Shown piece by piece: positions 40,795 to 48,230 of a DNA stretch of 64,000 nt (within the stretch, counting starts at the first letter, position 1; the number at the start of each line of letters is the position of its first letter). Where the stretch lies: contig NZ_CP126107.1 of assembly GCF_030123365.1 (NCBI RefSeq), positions 3,271,501 to 3,335,500 of the forward strand, written 5' to 3'. Origin of the DNA: Neobacillus sp. SuZ13. GTDB lineage: Bacteria; Bacillota; Bacilli; Bacillales; Cytobacillaceae. The position numbers and the translations under genes are program-made. Under the pieces are notes generated by a model that made no database searches, was not told the DNA's origin, and worked only from the letters and a program-made list of their open reading frames with translations.

Positions 40795-41691
40795 TTAATT
40801 ATTTCTTACTAATAGCTCCTTTTCTAATGATACCCACGCTTTGTCTGCTGACAAAGGTACAAGGCTGTTACCCTTATACAATCGATTGTTATGTTCTATA
40901 AATTTGACCTTAATATCCTTTATGCTAAGATTTAATTCATGGCTTATTTCTTCCACATAATGTACAATTCCTGGGAATAATTGTCCATCTTGAGGGCGAA
41001 ATGGAGGATATTCCTCTAATAGTTTAGGACGATTAGTAGTATTTGTTGCTCCGTTTATATCCAAATAGCAAACTTCTAAATAAAAAAACAAAGCCTTCTC
41101 CAATTTACCTTCCTGTTTTAACAAATCCCCCATAGAAATTCGTACGTTACGAAACAATCCCCATTGCATTTCAACTGCTTTTTCTGACGCAATTCCGTTT
41201 AGCATCCCCCATGCAATATCATATGGATTAGAGGAACCTGAAGAGCTTTTTCTTTTTTCTTCCTCATAAGTTGTTCCATGAGCTTTAAAGAAATTTGTAA
41301 TCCACTGTTTTTTCCTGTCTTCGCCTTGTTTCCTCCAGTAGTTACTTAAAGCCTTTTCGTAATTATCTAGTTGCTCCTCTTTCAGCAACATCTTCTTTTT
41401 TAACTCGTAATTAGTTTTTACAAGAATTGTATTTTTACATTCTGGACATTTCCTTTTTCTTGTTACTTCCTTTTCAAATTTATAATTGCAGTGTGGGCAT
41501 AGCCGTTTGTCATAAGCTCCAATATTGAGATGATAGTTCCCATCTTGAAAGGTAATATTACTAACAGTTTCTTCAACTTTTGTATCTTCATGTGATTCTG
41601 TTGTATCTAAGTTAGTTTGTAATATCGGTTCTGGCTCTTTTGTTTCTATTACCGTTAACCTACCGTTGATGAGTTTAATAGTCGTTTTCAA
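40795..41691 (-). CDS. Zinc-ribbon protein of unknown function
   Basis: A 298-residue product. After a short N-terminal beta part, a zinc ribbon lies at about residues 60-85 (CPHCNYKFEKEVTRKRKCPE then C). The rest is helical with AWGMLNGIASEKAVEMQWGL and KALFFYLEVCYLDINGATNT, like a tetratricopeptide-type fold. TTG 41691 is preferred since GGGAGGG lies seven bases upstream; ATG 41706 would include that ribosome site. Related proteins occur in Bacillus phages and elements. It forms one cassette. Confidence 0.68.
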   Translation of the reverse strand: MKTTIKLINGRLTVIETKEPEPILQTNLDTTESHEDTKVEETVSNITFQDGNYHLNIGAYDKRLCPHCNYKFEKEVTRKRKCPECKNTILVKTNYELKKKMLLKEEQLDNYEKALSNYWRKQGEDRKKQWITNFFKAHGTTYEEEKRKSSSGSSNPYDIAWGMLNGIASEKAVEMQWGLFRNVRISMGDLLKQEGKLEKALFFYLEVCYLDINGATNTTNRPKLLEEYPPFRPQDGQLFPGIVHYVEEISHELNLSIKDIKVKFIEHNNRLYKGNSLVPLSADKAWVSLEKELLVRNN

Positions 41692-41796
41692 TTTAATCCC
41701 TCCCATTACAAACTCCCCCCACTAAACGGAGAACCTTTTATAGTTTTTTACAATCTTTTTAACCTTTCGCTTTTTATACAACTTTTTCCTTCTAAA

Positions 41797-41876
41797 TTAC
41801 TCTGCTACTTTAGTAGCACAAGAAAAAGAGGATGCCGAAGCAACCCCTTGTTCAACTCAAGCACCAGTTAGTTGAC
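41797..41876 (-). repeat. Cassette-type palindromic repeat, full copy
   Basis: Minus strand: GTCAACTAACTGGTGCTTGA two bases after the stop of the 70-residue gene, the terminator GGTTGCTTCGGCATCC with CTCTTTTTC, then GTGCTACTAAAGTAGCAGAG as arm 2. Confidence 0.85.
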
Positions 41877-41878
41877 TT

Positions 41879-42091
41879 TCATGAGTAGAAAAAACGAAAA
41901 TAAAGGGCTACAATATAATTAACTATAATAATAAAGGAATAGATTTTTCCAATAAATACAAACCACCCTTTTTCTTTTCGCAGGACAATCAAGTTACCAA
42001 TACACATTATTAGATTAATAATATACAAAGGGGCTACTACTAATTTTGTTGATAGTTCTGGTATGCTCATTTCCATAAATTTGTCAGTCAC
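41879..42091 (-). CDS. Small two-helix membrane protein
   Basis: A 70-residue product with apolar segments VVAPLYIINLIMCIGNLIVL and FVFIGKIYSFIIIVNYIVAL joined by a basic turn RKEKGW. GTG start after GGGGGAACATAT; TATTAT at about 42115 may be its -10. The stop directly precedes a palindromic repeat. It could be a small immunity, holin-like or toxin-like peptide; no family recognised. Confidence 0.6.
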   Translation of the reverse strand: MTDKFMEMSIPELSTKLVVAPLYIINLIMCIGNLIVLRKEKGWFVFIGKIYSFIIIVNYIVALYFRFFYS

Positions 42092-42141
42092 ATATGTTCC
42101 CCCTAATTTATATCTAATAATAGCATAATTTAATCATTTCT

Positions 42142-42236
42142 TATTCAACTAAACTGCTTCGTTAGTTCAATAAGAAAAGGCTGCCACAGCAACCTCTCCT
42201 TCTTAAATTCAAGCACCTGTTAGTTCAATATTGAAA
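42142..42236 (-). repeat. Cassette-type palindromic repeat fused to the truncated resolvase
   Basis: Minus strand: arm 1 TATTGAACTAACAGGTGCTT is joined directly to resolvase codons, then AAGGAGAGGTTGCTGTGGCA (terminator GGTTGC-GCAGCC), CTTATTGAACTAACGAAGCA and GTTTAGTTGAATAAG. Confidence 0.88.
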
Positions 42237-42474
42237 AGTAATGTTTGAAGTGAATTATTATTTTCTCCTGCTTGAAACTCAATATTTTCTTTTAAAAATC
42301 TAACATTTACCCCTTTTAAATTTAATTCCTTTACTATGTTGTTTAGGTCAATTATTGAACGTGCTAAACGGTATATCTTTATAACGATAAGAGTATCACC
42401 CTTATCTAAAAACTTAATAGCTTCTTTCAATTCATTTCTTTTAGTGGTGCTTGTTCCATCACCTTTTCAAAAAA
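42209..42474 (-). pseudogene. Truncated copy of the serine resolvase gene at 45873
   Basis: About 240 bases are almost identical to 46120-46360. The encoded part starts near KRNELKEAI, carries DKGDTLIVIKIYRLARSIID (Asp-Arg-Leu-Ala-Arg of the resolvase changed to YRLAR) and QAGENNNSLQTLLFNI, then changes to ELTGA and stops inside the palindromic repeat. The catalytic Ser region and the DNA-binding end are missing. Confidence 0.85.
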
Positions 42475-42540
42475 AATGCTGCCGCGTACGCGATCGGATT
42501 TTCAGCCAAAAGAAACGCCTATCTTAACGGATAGCCTTTT

Positions 42541-43485
42541 TTAATTCGATGATGCGTATTCTCGATAATTAATTTCTTCAAAAGGATTTATATTATATCG
42601 CCTTAAATAAGTTTCTAATTTCCCAAAAGATTCTTTATTTACTGCGACTCCTAAAATTCTTTCCATTAAAGTAATCCACTCTATAAATGTATAGTCATTT
42701 TTGGCTCTATTGCATGGTTTGCAAGCTGGCACAATATTATCCTCTGTACTCCCTTTAAAACCTAAACTAATTGGAACGAAATGGTCACATTCAATATCTT
42801 CTGATGTAGGCATTTCTATATTACAATAAGCGCAACAAGCTATGCCGTTTTCGTTTAAAAAATGATTCATCATAATTTCTAAAGAAAATTTAGTTAAATT
42901 ATAAGGCATCCCGCATTTTATAGCCCTTTGATTATGATGATTATAGCGATTAATAACTTCTTTGTATCTAAAAACTGACTTTTCTTCTGGTTGCTCTATT
43001 TTGCGATACCGCTTTAAAAAGTCTTTTTGATAACACTCTTTGCATCTTGGTATTCTTTTGCCTTTACTATCTTTTTTAAAAGCCCATAAAGGTAAGATTT
43101 TATTACACGTCCAGCAATGATTAACTTCGAATTTTGCTAATATATCATTGATTTGACGTTTTTTTTGCGAAAGAACAGTCAATGTAGCGTTGTCGTTCAA
43201 ATGTTTTTGGTACAAATGAAATAAATCCTCATCAGTTGCTTTAAGCAACTCTAAAGGATTCTCGTATTTAAGGGCTACTAATTCAATCTGTTCAAGATTT
43301 TCGGCTTTTATTTTTACTTTTTCTTTTTTGGGTCTAGGTTTATCGGCTGACTTTGTTTTTTCTTCATAAAGCGCATCGTCACAAACTTTACAAATATTCC
43401 GTTTGCCTCCAATGCCTTTCATATCAATATAAAAAGCATTTAATGTTTTCCATTCGCCGCATATTTTGCATTCTTTACCTTCCAA
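42541..43485 (-). CDS. HNH endonuclease with N-terminal zinc ribbons
   Basis: A 314-residue protein. Zinc ribbons are seen at the N-terminus (CKICGEWKTLNAFYID, ICKVC) and middle (HCWTCNKILPLWAFKKD, RCKEC). The HNH core near residue 220-265 reads CAYCNIEMPTSEDIECDHFV, then PISLGFKGSTEDNIVPACKP and CNRAK, containing the metal-binding Cys pairs and the catalytic DH. TTG start after GGGGGATGCATC. Such genes are typical homing-type nucleases of phages and elements. It forms its own leftward unit. Confidence 0.85.
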   Translation of the reverse strand: MEGKECKICGEWKTLNAFYIDMKGIGGKRNICKVCDDALYEEKTKSADKPRPKKEKVKIKAENLEQIELVALKYENPLELLKATDEDLFHLYQKHLNDNATLTVLSQKKRQINDILAKFEVNHCWTCNKILPLWAFKKDSKGKRIPRCKECYQKDFLKRYRKIEQPEEKSVFRYKEVINRYNHHNQRAIKCGMPYNLTKFSLEIMMNHFLNENGIACCAYCNIEMPTSEDIECDHFVPISLGFKGSTEDNIVPACKPCNRAKNDYTFIEWITLMERILGVAVNKESFGKLETYLRRYNINPFEEINYREYASSN

Positions 43486-43625
43486 GATGCATCCCCCTTT
43501 TTCGCAACTCGTGTTAAGAAAATATTACCATATTTTATAGGTGTAAAGGTAAAAATAAATGGTGGAACCCTTTCCTTAACCACCATTTTCTTCAACCAAT
43601 CATAGAGGGAAAGATTATAAGCACA

Positions 43626-43662
43626 AAAAAAGGAGCACCGCAAACTGCAGCACCCTTCACTT
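43626..43662 (-). terminator. Terminator
   Basis: Minus strand: GGGTGCTGCA and TGCGGTGCTCC pair around GTT, then TTTTTTT. It would end transcripts of the decayed genes at 43.7-44.3 kb. Confidence 0.7.
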
Positions 43663-43752
43663 TTTATAATTGATATTATATTATATTAAATTATTTTATT
43701 TTAATAAAAATAAGGATGAACAATGAATGTTCTCCCCCTCTTACCATTTACA

Positions 43753-43902
43753 TTAAAGTGAGATAATGGAAACCATTTTAAACGTCCAGTCGCATTTTAT
43801 TTGAACCATTTCTTTGTCAGTATTTATATCAATCACTATGTATAATTTTCCCCTTGTTAAGCCCTCAGAATATACACCTTGGAGTTCGACAAACCATAAT
43901 CT
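43753..43902 (-). pseudogene. Remnant of a small gene without a start
   Basis: An open stretch encodes LWFVELQGVYSEGLTRGKLY then IVIDINTDKEMVQIKCDWTF, a plausible small beta domain, but no ATG, GTG or TTG follows the nearby AGGAGG in this frame. Possibly decayed by a one-base change near 43903. Nothing else is seen in 43665-44098 except a palindromic repeat. Confidence 0.35.
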
Positions 43903-43960
43903 TATTTATTATAAAACCTCCTTATTAAATCTGAATAACTTATAATTAATCACACATTAT

Positions 43961-44038
43961 TAAGCTAACCTTCCCGTTAGCTGAACAAGAAAAGCGATTG
44001 CTCTTTTTGAACAATCGCTACCCTTTAGTTGAACAACA
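43961..44038 (-). repeat. Cassette-type palindromic repeat with a different hairpin
   Basis: Minus strand: GTTCAACTAAAGGGTAG, a terminator AGCGATTG / CAATCGCT plus TTTTC, then TTGTTCAGCTAACGGGAAGG. The arms match the family while the internal hairpin has an unrelated sequence, so the hairpin is kept by structure. Confidence 0.8.
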
Positions 44039-44098
44039 GGGTTCATTGCTACAGCTTGAAATAATTCACTGTATTTTCATCGCATTCTATACTAACAC

Positions 44099-44303
44099 TC
44101 AAAGTTTCCTAACTGCATAGTTATTGTTTTCAATGGCGTATTCATATTGATGGAACCGTCCGACTACTCGCTCCTCTCCTTCTGTGTCCAGAAAAATGCT
44201 GAAAAGCTTTTGCCTTAACCAATTCAATGATGGGTGATATATCTGAATAATCTTGTCGGCAAAAGATAATTGGCTCTCCCTTATCTTTAAAATTGACTAA
44301 CAT
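44099..44303 (-). pseudogene. Small frameshifted gene
   Basis: ATG 44303 (after AGGAGCAATTTT) opens MLVNFKDKGEPIIFCRQDYS then DISPIIELVKAKAF; a one-base shift near 44200 leads into FSIFLDTEGEERVVGRFHQY then EYAIENNNYAVRKL and a stop at 44099. Both halves look coding and together give a protein of about 67 residues. Function unknown. Confidence 0.55.
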
Positions 44304-44500
44304 AAAATTGCTCCTAATAACCTACGAAAATTTTACAGGATGCCTTTTTCCCATTTATATTCCTTGCCCTAAAGATTTAGATTTATAATAAGATTGAAAA
44401 AGACAGCCTTTCGACTGCCGTTATTATTTGTAAATTCCATTTATTCAGATTAATAATACTGAGGCGAAAACTATCAGTCCATCATCAATTAAAGCACCCG

Positions 44501-44764
44501 TTACTTTAATAAGCCTTTACTAAATAAAGGGGCATCTGGAAACAAAAGCATAAAAACTGCTAATAGAAAAACTATTCCTGATACACCCATATACACTTTA
44601 GAATTAGCATTGTTTTGTTTACGTTCAACAATTCCTAGCAGTAGAAAGAGTATCCCTAAAAGTATTGCTATAATTGGATTTCCTACAAAGACATTAGTAA
44701 AAAAACGTAAAATAAATAACAAATAAATTAAAAAAAGGCACACCACTTTTATAACTTTTTGCAT
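44501..44764 (-). CDS. Small membrane protein whose stop lies in a palindromic repeat
   Basis: An 87-residue protein with three apolar segments (VVCLFLIYLLFILRFFTNVF, PIIAILLGILFLLLGIVERK, VYMGVSGIVFLLAVFMLLFP). Its last codons and stop, ...GGCTTATTAAAGTAACGGGT, are themselves the first arm of the cassette repeat. ACGGAAGGAAATATT precedes the ATG. Function unknown; DUF3953-like small membrane proteins of Bacillus have similar size. Confidence 0.65.
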   Translation of the reverse strand: MQKVIKVVCLFLIYLLFILRFFTNVFVGNPIIAILLGILFLLLGIVERKQNNANSKVYMGVSGIVFLLAVFMLLFPDAPLFSKGLLK

Positions 44765-44827
44765 AATATTTCCTTCCGTATCTCTTTTTATATTTTAGTG
44801 TTTATGGATACCAACTTTTTATTCTTT

Positions 44828-44890
44828 CTTCTTCCACTATCCTGCCACTTTAGTTCAATAAAAAGAGACCGCCGCAGCGATCTTCATCTA
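44828..44890 (-). repeat. Cassette-type palindromic repeat, copy
   Basis: Minus strand: terminator hairpin GATCGCTGCGGCGGTC with TCTTTTTATTG, then AACTAAAGTGGCAGGATAGT as the second arm. The hairpin is a base-paired variant of GGTTGC-GCAGCC. Confidence 0.8.
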
Positions 44891-45078
44891 ACCGTCTTTT
44901 GATACTTGTATCATGGCTTTTCCAAGTTGTTCCGAGGTAACGACATTGCTAGATTTCATAATTATAGGATAAAAAGGTTTTAATAAAGAATAAAAAAGTT
45001 AATACAATTTTGTTTTTGATTTCACCCTACGTACGCACCTTTTAACGCTTTATTTAATATTGTGACATTTTGCTTAAG

Positions 45079-45186
45079 TTATTTCTTTAACCCCAACAGT
45101 ACATAAATATAGTACAGTATTGCAATAGCAATCCCAAAACCAATGACTAACCAAAGAAGGTCGAAGTCAATGAAAATAATAATCAT
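45079..45186 (-). CDS. Tiny single-helix membrane peptide
   Basis: A 35-residue product, MIIIFIDFDLLWLVIGFGIA then IAILYYIYVLLGLKK: one membrane helix with a basic end. AAAGGGG directly abuts the ATG, so the real start may be slightly different. It lies as a separate unit beside a palindromic repeat. It could be a toxin-like peptide or just a remnant. Confidence 0.4.
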   Translation of the reverse strand: MIIIFIDFDLLWLVIGFGIAIAILYYIYVLLGLKK

Positions 45187-45241
45187 CCCCTTTTTATTTA
45201 TGATCCCTTTAACCTATTCTCTTGACCAAATAAATAATCCT

Positions 45242-45330
45242 TCTTCAACTATACTGCCCGTTAGCTAAATAAGAAAAAGGCTGCCGAAGCAACCTATCCT
45301 TCCTCAATTCAGTAAGTACATCCCTTCACA
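45242..45330 (-). repeat. Cassette-type palindromic repeat, full copy
   Basis: Minus strand: AATTGAGGAAGGATA, terminator GGTTGCTTCGGCAGCC with TTTTTC, then TTATTTAGCTAACGGGCAGT and ATAGTTGAAGAAGGATT. It separates two tiny membrane-peptide genes. Confidence 0.85.
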
Positions 45331-45349
45331 ATAAGGCGAACCTGACCAG

Positions 45350-45445
45350 TTATTTATTATTTAAATACTTCTTTCCATCAGCAATTTGCTTTAATAAAAC
45401 AACAATCCAAATTAGAGCAAGAAAAAAATAATAAAATAAATCCAT
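45350..45445 (-). CDS. Tiny membrane peptide
   Basis: A 31-residue product, MDLFYYFFLALIWIVVLLKQ then IADGKKYLNNK, with one helix and a basic tail. GGAGGTG lies six bases before the ATG, a strong translation signal. It is a stand-alone unit between palindromic repeats. The shape is that of small membrane toxins or regulators; function unknown. Confidence 0.5.
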   Translation of the reverse strand: MDLFYYFFLALIWIVVLLKQIADGKKYLNNK

Positions 45446-45872
45446 TTTAACACCTCCTAATTTTTCCCTTAACTATCTTACTTATTCTCTTACAATCATA
45501 ATAAATCCTTCTTCAACAAACCTGCTTCGTTAGCATAAGTACATTTTTTCACAAACTTATTACAACTTAACATTACGTCAATAAAAAATGAGTGTATCGT
45601 TCTCACATAACCTAATGGTGTGAGTGCATCTGCTCACTGCGTATAGGGTATTAGATAATGGATATTTGATGTAATTTACCCCCCGGACTACCTACTAATT
45701 ATGTATTGAATAAAACTTCTGTTTTATCCCTCATAAAATCACTCTTGAAACACCTCATGCTTGATTCTAACTCCTTTTTCCTATGATTTAAGAAAACTGC
45801 TAGACCGCAAAAAGACAACTGTAAAACGTTTGTATGCAGGCTAATAAGCAAAAAAAAGAGCAGCCTAATTGA

Positions 45873-46463
45873 CTACCCTTCCTGTTTTTTTAGTTCTGCA
45901 TATATAGTCGATCTTGGAACGCTTGTCATCTTTGCGATATCATTAACGCTTAACCCATTGGTTTCACGTTCAATATATAACTTCAATGCTTTTTGGATTG
46001 CTTTTTTATCTTGTGAAGGTCTACCCATGTGTTTTCCCTGCTTTTTTGCTCGCTCCCTTCCTTCTCCTGTACGTTCTACAATAATGTCACGTTCAAATTG
46101 TGCAAATGAACCTAGAATATTGAAAAGTAATGTTTGAAGTGAATTATTATTTTCTCCTGCTTGAAACTCAATATTTTCTTTTAAAAATCTAACATTTACC
46201 CCTTTTAAATTTAATTCCTTTACTATGTTGTTTAGGTCAATTATTGATCGTGCTAAGCGGTCTATCTTTGTAACGATAAGAGTATCACCTTTATCTAAGA
46301 ACTGAATAGCTTCTTTTAATTCGTTTCTTTTAGTGGTACTTGTTCCTGTAACCTTCTCAAAAAAGATACGTTTACATCCCGCATCATTTAATAATTGTTT
46401 TTGTGTTTCTAGTCCATTATCTTGTCCGACTGTTGAAACTCTAGCGTATCCGATAAATGCCAT
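45873..46463 (-). CDS. Serine recombinase, resolvase/invertase family
   Basis: A 196-residue small serine recombinase. The catalytic Ser is in GYARVSTVGQDN (residue 10); other active-site residues lie in KIDRLARSIIDL (DRLxR). The long E helix includes SFAQFERDIIVERTGEGRER and a C-terminal HTH (LSVNDIAKMTSVPRSTIYAE) follows GKHMGRPSQDKK. Length and order match Tn3-type resolvases and DNA invertases. Repeated TTTTAGAC motifs upstream (46475-46610) are probable res sites. It would resolve element multimers or invert segments. A truncated copy is at 42209. Confidence 0.92.
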   Translation of the reverse strand: MAFIGYARVSTVGQDNGLETQKQLLNDAGCKRIFFEKVTGTSTTKRNELKEAIQFLDKGDTLIVTKIDRLARSIIDLNNIVKELNLKGVNVRFLKENIEFQAGENNNSLQTLLFNILGSFAQFERDIIVERTGEGRERAKKQGKHMGRPSQDKKAIQKALKLYIERETNGLSVNDIAKMTSVPRSTIYAELKKQEG

Positions 46464-46474
46464 GTTATCCGCTC

Positions 46475-46610
46475 CTTTGTCTAAAAGATTGTTAACTTCT
46501 ATACTTATATTTTAGACTATCTTTTAGACAAATTCAAGATGTTTTTAAACTAACTTTTAGACATTCGTTATATATTGTTCAAAAGTTGAAACTTTTAGAC
46601 ACACTTTTTC
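46475..46610. promoter_or_regulatory. Probable res/recombination site with repeated TTTTAGACA boxes
   Basis: Five boxes occur upstream of the resolvase start: TGTCTAAAAG (46479), TTTTAGACTA (46510), TTTTAGACAA (46523), TTTTAGACAT (46554) and TTTTAGACAC (46593). The first is inverted relative to the rest. Such arrays are subsites bound by serine resolvases and overlap their promoters. Confidence 0.72.
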
Positions 46611-46639
46611 TTGTTTTGTTAATTATTAAGGAGTTTTCC

Positions 46640-46678
46640 AAAAAAGAAAAAGACCCTTTTTAAAAGGTCTTTAATAAT
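46640..46678. terminator. Terminator
   Basis: AAAAAGACC and GGTCTTTAAT pair around CTTTTTAAAA. The rest of 46679-46889 shows no gene. Confidence 0.75.
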
Positions 46679-46889
46679 TCTTATTAAACTCAATTATACG
46701 TTAGCTTAATAAAAAGTTTGAAAAAAATGTCTAAACTTCATGAAACAATTCTTTGGGATAACCGTCTATCATTACCAAGAAAAATACCATGTTTTAATAA
46801 ATACATTCTGGTAATGCATAATCTAAAGGTTTGTTTTTAATCCATCCACCTTAATTGTACTGAGTTATAATCTGCGGTTCGTTATTCTG

Positions 46890-48230
46890 TTATATTCCCG
46901 CACTTTTCAGAATTTGAGCTATCTTCTCGTATGTGTCTAATGTATATAGTATTTCTAATAATGGAATCCCTAATTTATTTGCATACTCTTTCTTTAATCT
47001 ATCATGTATCTGTTGTTGCTTAAACTTTTCTTCACCACCAAAATAATCAATAGCTTGATAATGTTGTTGTCCTTGACATTCAATCAGATAATATGGCTCA
47101 TTATCCTTATATACTATAAAATCGTATGATAAAGATTTATTACCTGTTCCAGTTAAATCATCAAACCTTTTTTGACATTCATAGTCAATACCATTTTGAT
47201 ACTCTTTTTCGCCGAAATATCTGACAACTTCTTTTTCAAGTCGTGAATACTTCCAACATCCACATGATTGTATTTTACTTCTTAACAAATGATTATTCAT
47301 AACAGTTGTTAAATTCCCACAATCACATTTGCACAAGAATCTTACAAGACCTGTATTAGAGTTTTTAGCACGTTTAATAACAGTTAGTTTTCCAAATTTA
47401 CGCCCTGTCAAATCAACATAATGTGTATCACTTGCAACTTCATCTTGATAACACCCACATGATTTTGTATGACCTGTTTTAAGACCACTTGTACTAACAA
47501 CTGTTTCATTGCCACAATCACACTTACAAAGCCAATGCAACTTATTCCATTTAGATGTACCCTGTTCTACTACTATAAGTTTACCAAAACGTTGACCTAC
47601 CAAATTTTCAAAATTAGTAGTTCCTGCAATATCTTTGTGCAAACACCCACATGATTTTGTTACACCATACTTCAAATTTCGTCCTGAAGTGATTTTTTCA
47701 TTGCCACAATCACATTTGCATCTAAACTGTGTATATCCGTTTTTATCATCTAGTTTTTTAATAACAATTAATCTGTCAAAGCGTTGTCCTGTAAAATCAG
47801 TTCTTATCCCTTTGACTTTTCTATTATCCAATAGATGAACTTTTAGACCACATTTTTTTCCACAAGATTTGGTCTTGCCTGTTGTTACATTAGACAAATA
47901 ACATTCCACTTCATTGCCACAATCACAGCGAAATAACCATCTTGTTAAGGTGTTTTTGTTTTCTATTTTCTTTACACCAACAAGATTACCAAATCTTTCT
48001 CCTGTAACATCTCGGCTAATTTTTTTTCTACCATCAATTCTAGCACAGCCACAAGAGAGAGTATGCTCTCTAGTTAAATTAAGTGCTAAAACATCTGTTT
48101 CATTGCCACAATCACATTTGCAATGCCAAACAACACGTTTGTTTCCATTTTTAGAAATATGGTCTTCCGTTCGATATATAACTGTTAGTTTGCCATATTT
48201 TTCACCTGTTAAATCTTGAAGCTTTGCCAT
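46890..48230 (-). CDS. Putative homing endonuclease: five DNA-binding-like Cys repeats and a Vsr/EDxHD-type nuclease
   Basis: A 446-residue protein. Residues 1-335 are five copies of a 60-residue unit: (D/N)-x-TGxxFGKLTVI..., a variable loop, CKCDCGNE, and a closing SCGC. The C-terminal 110 residues (YFGEKEYQNGIDYECQKRFD, SLSYDFIVYKDNEPYYLIEC, then QGQQHYQAIDYFGGEEKF) form a PD-(D/E)XK-like nuclease related to Vsr, as in I-Bth0305I-type homing enzymes. Five tandem units suggest recognition of a long DNA site. It is flanked by the resolvase and a palindromic repeat. Confidence 0.82.
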   Translation of the reverse strand: MAKLQDLTGEKYGKLTVIYRTEDHISKNGNKRVVWHCKCDCGNETDVLALNLTREHTLSCGCARIDGRKKISRDVTGERFGNLVGVKKIENKNTLTRWLFRCDCGNEVECYLSNVTTGKTKSCGKKCGLKVHLLDNRKVKGIRTDFTGQRFDRLIVIKKLDDKNGYTQFRCKCDCGNEKITSGRNLKYGVTKSCGCLHKDIAGTTNFENLVGQRFGKLIVVEQGTSKWNKLHWLCKCDCGNETVVSTSGLKTGHTKSCGCYQDEVASDTHYVDLTGRKFGKLTVIKRAKNSNTGLVRFLCKCDCGNLTTVMNNHLLRSKIQSCGCWKYSRLEKEVVRYFGEKEYQNGIDYECQKRFDDLTGTGNKSLSYDFIVYKDNEPYYLIECQGQQHYQAIDYFGGEEKFKQQQIHDRLKKEYANKLGIPLLEILYTLDTYEKIAQILKSAGI

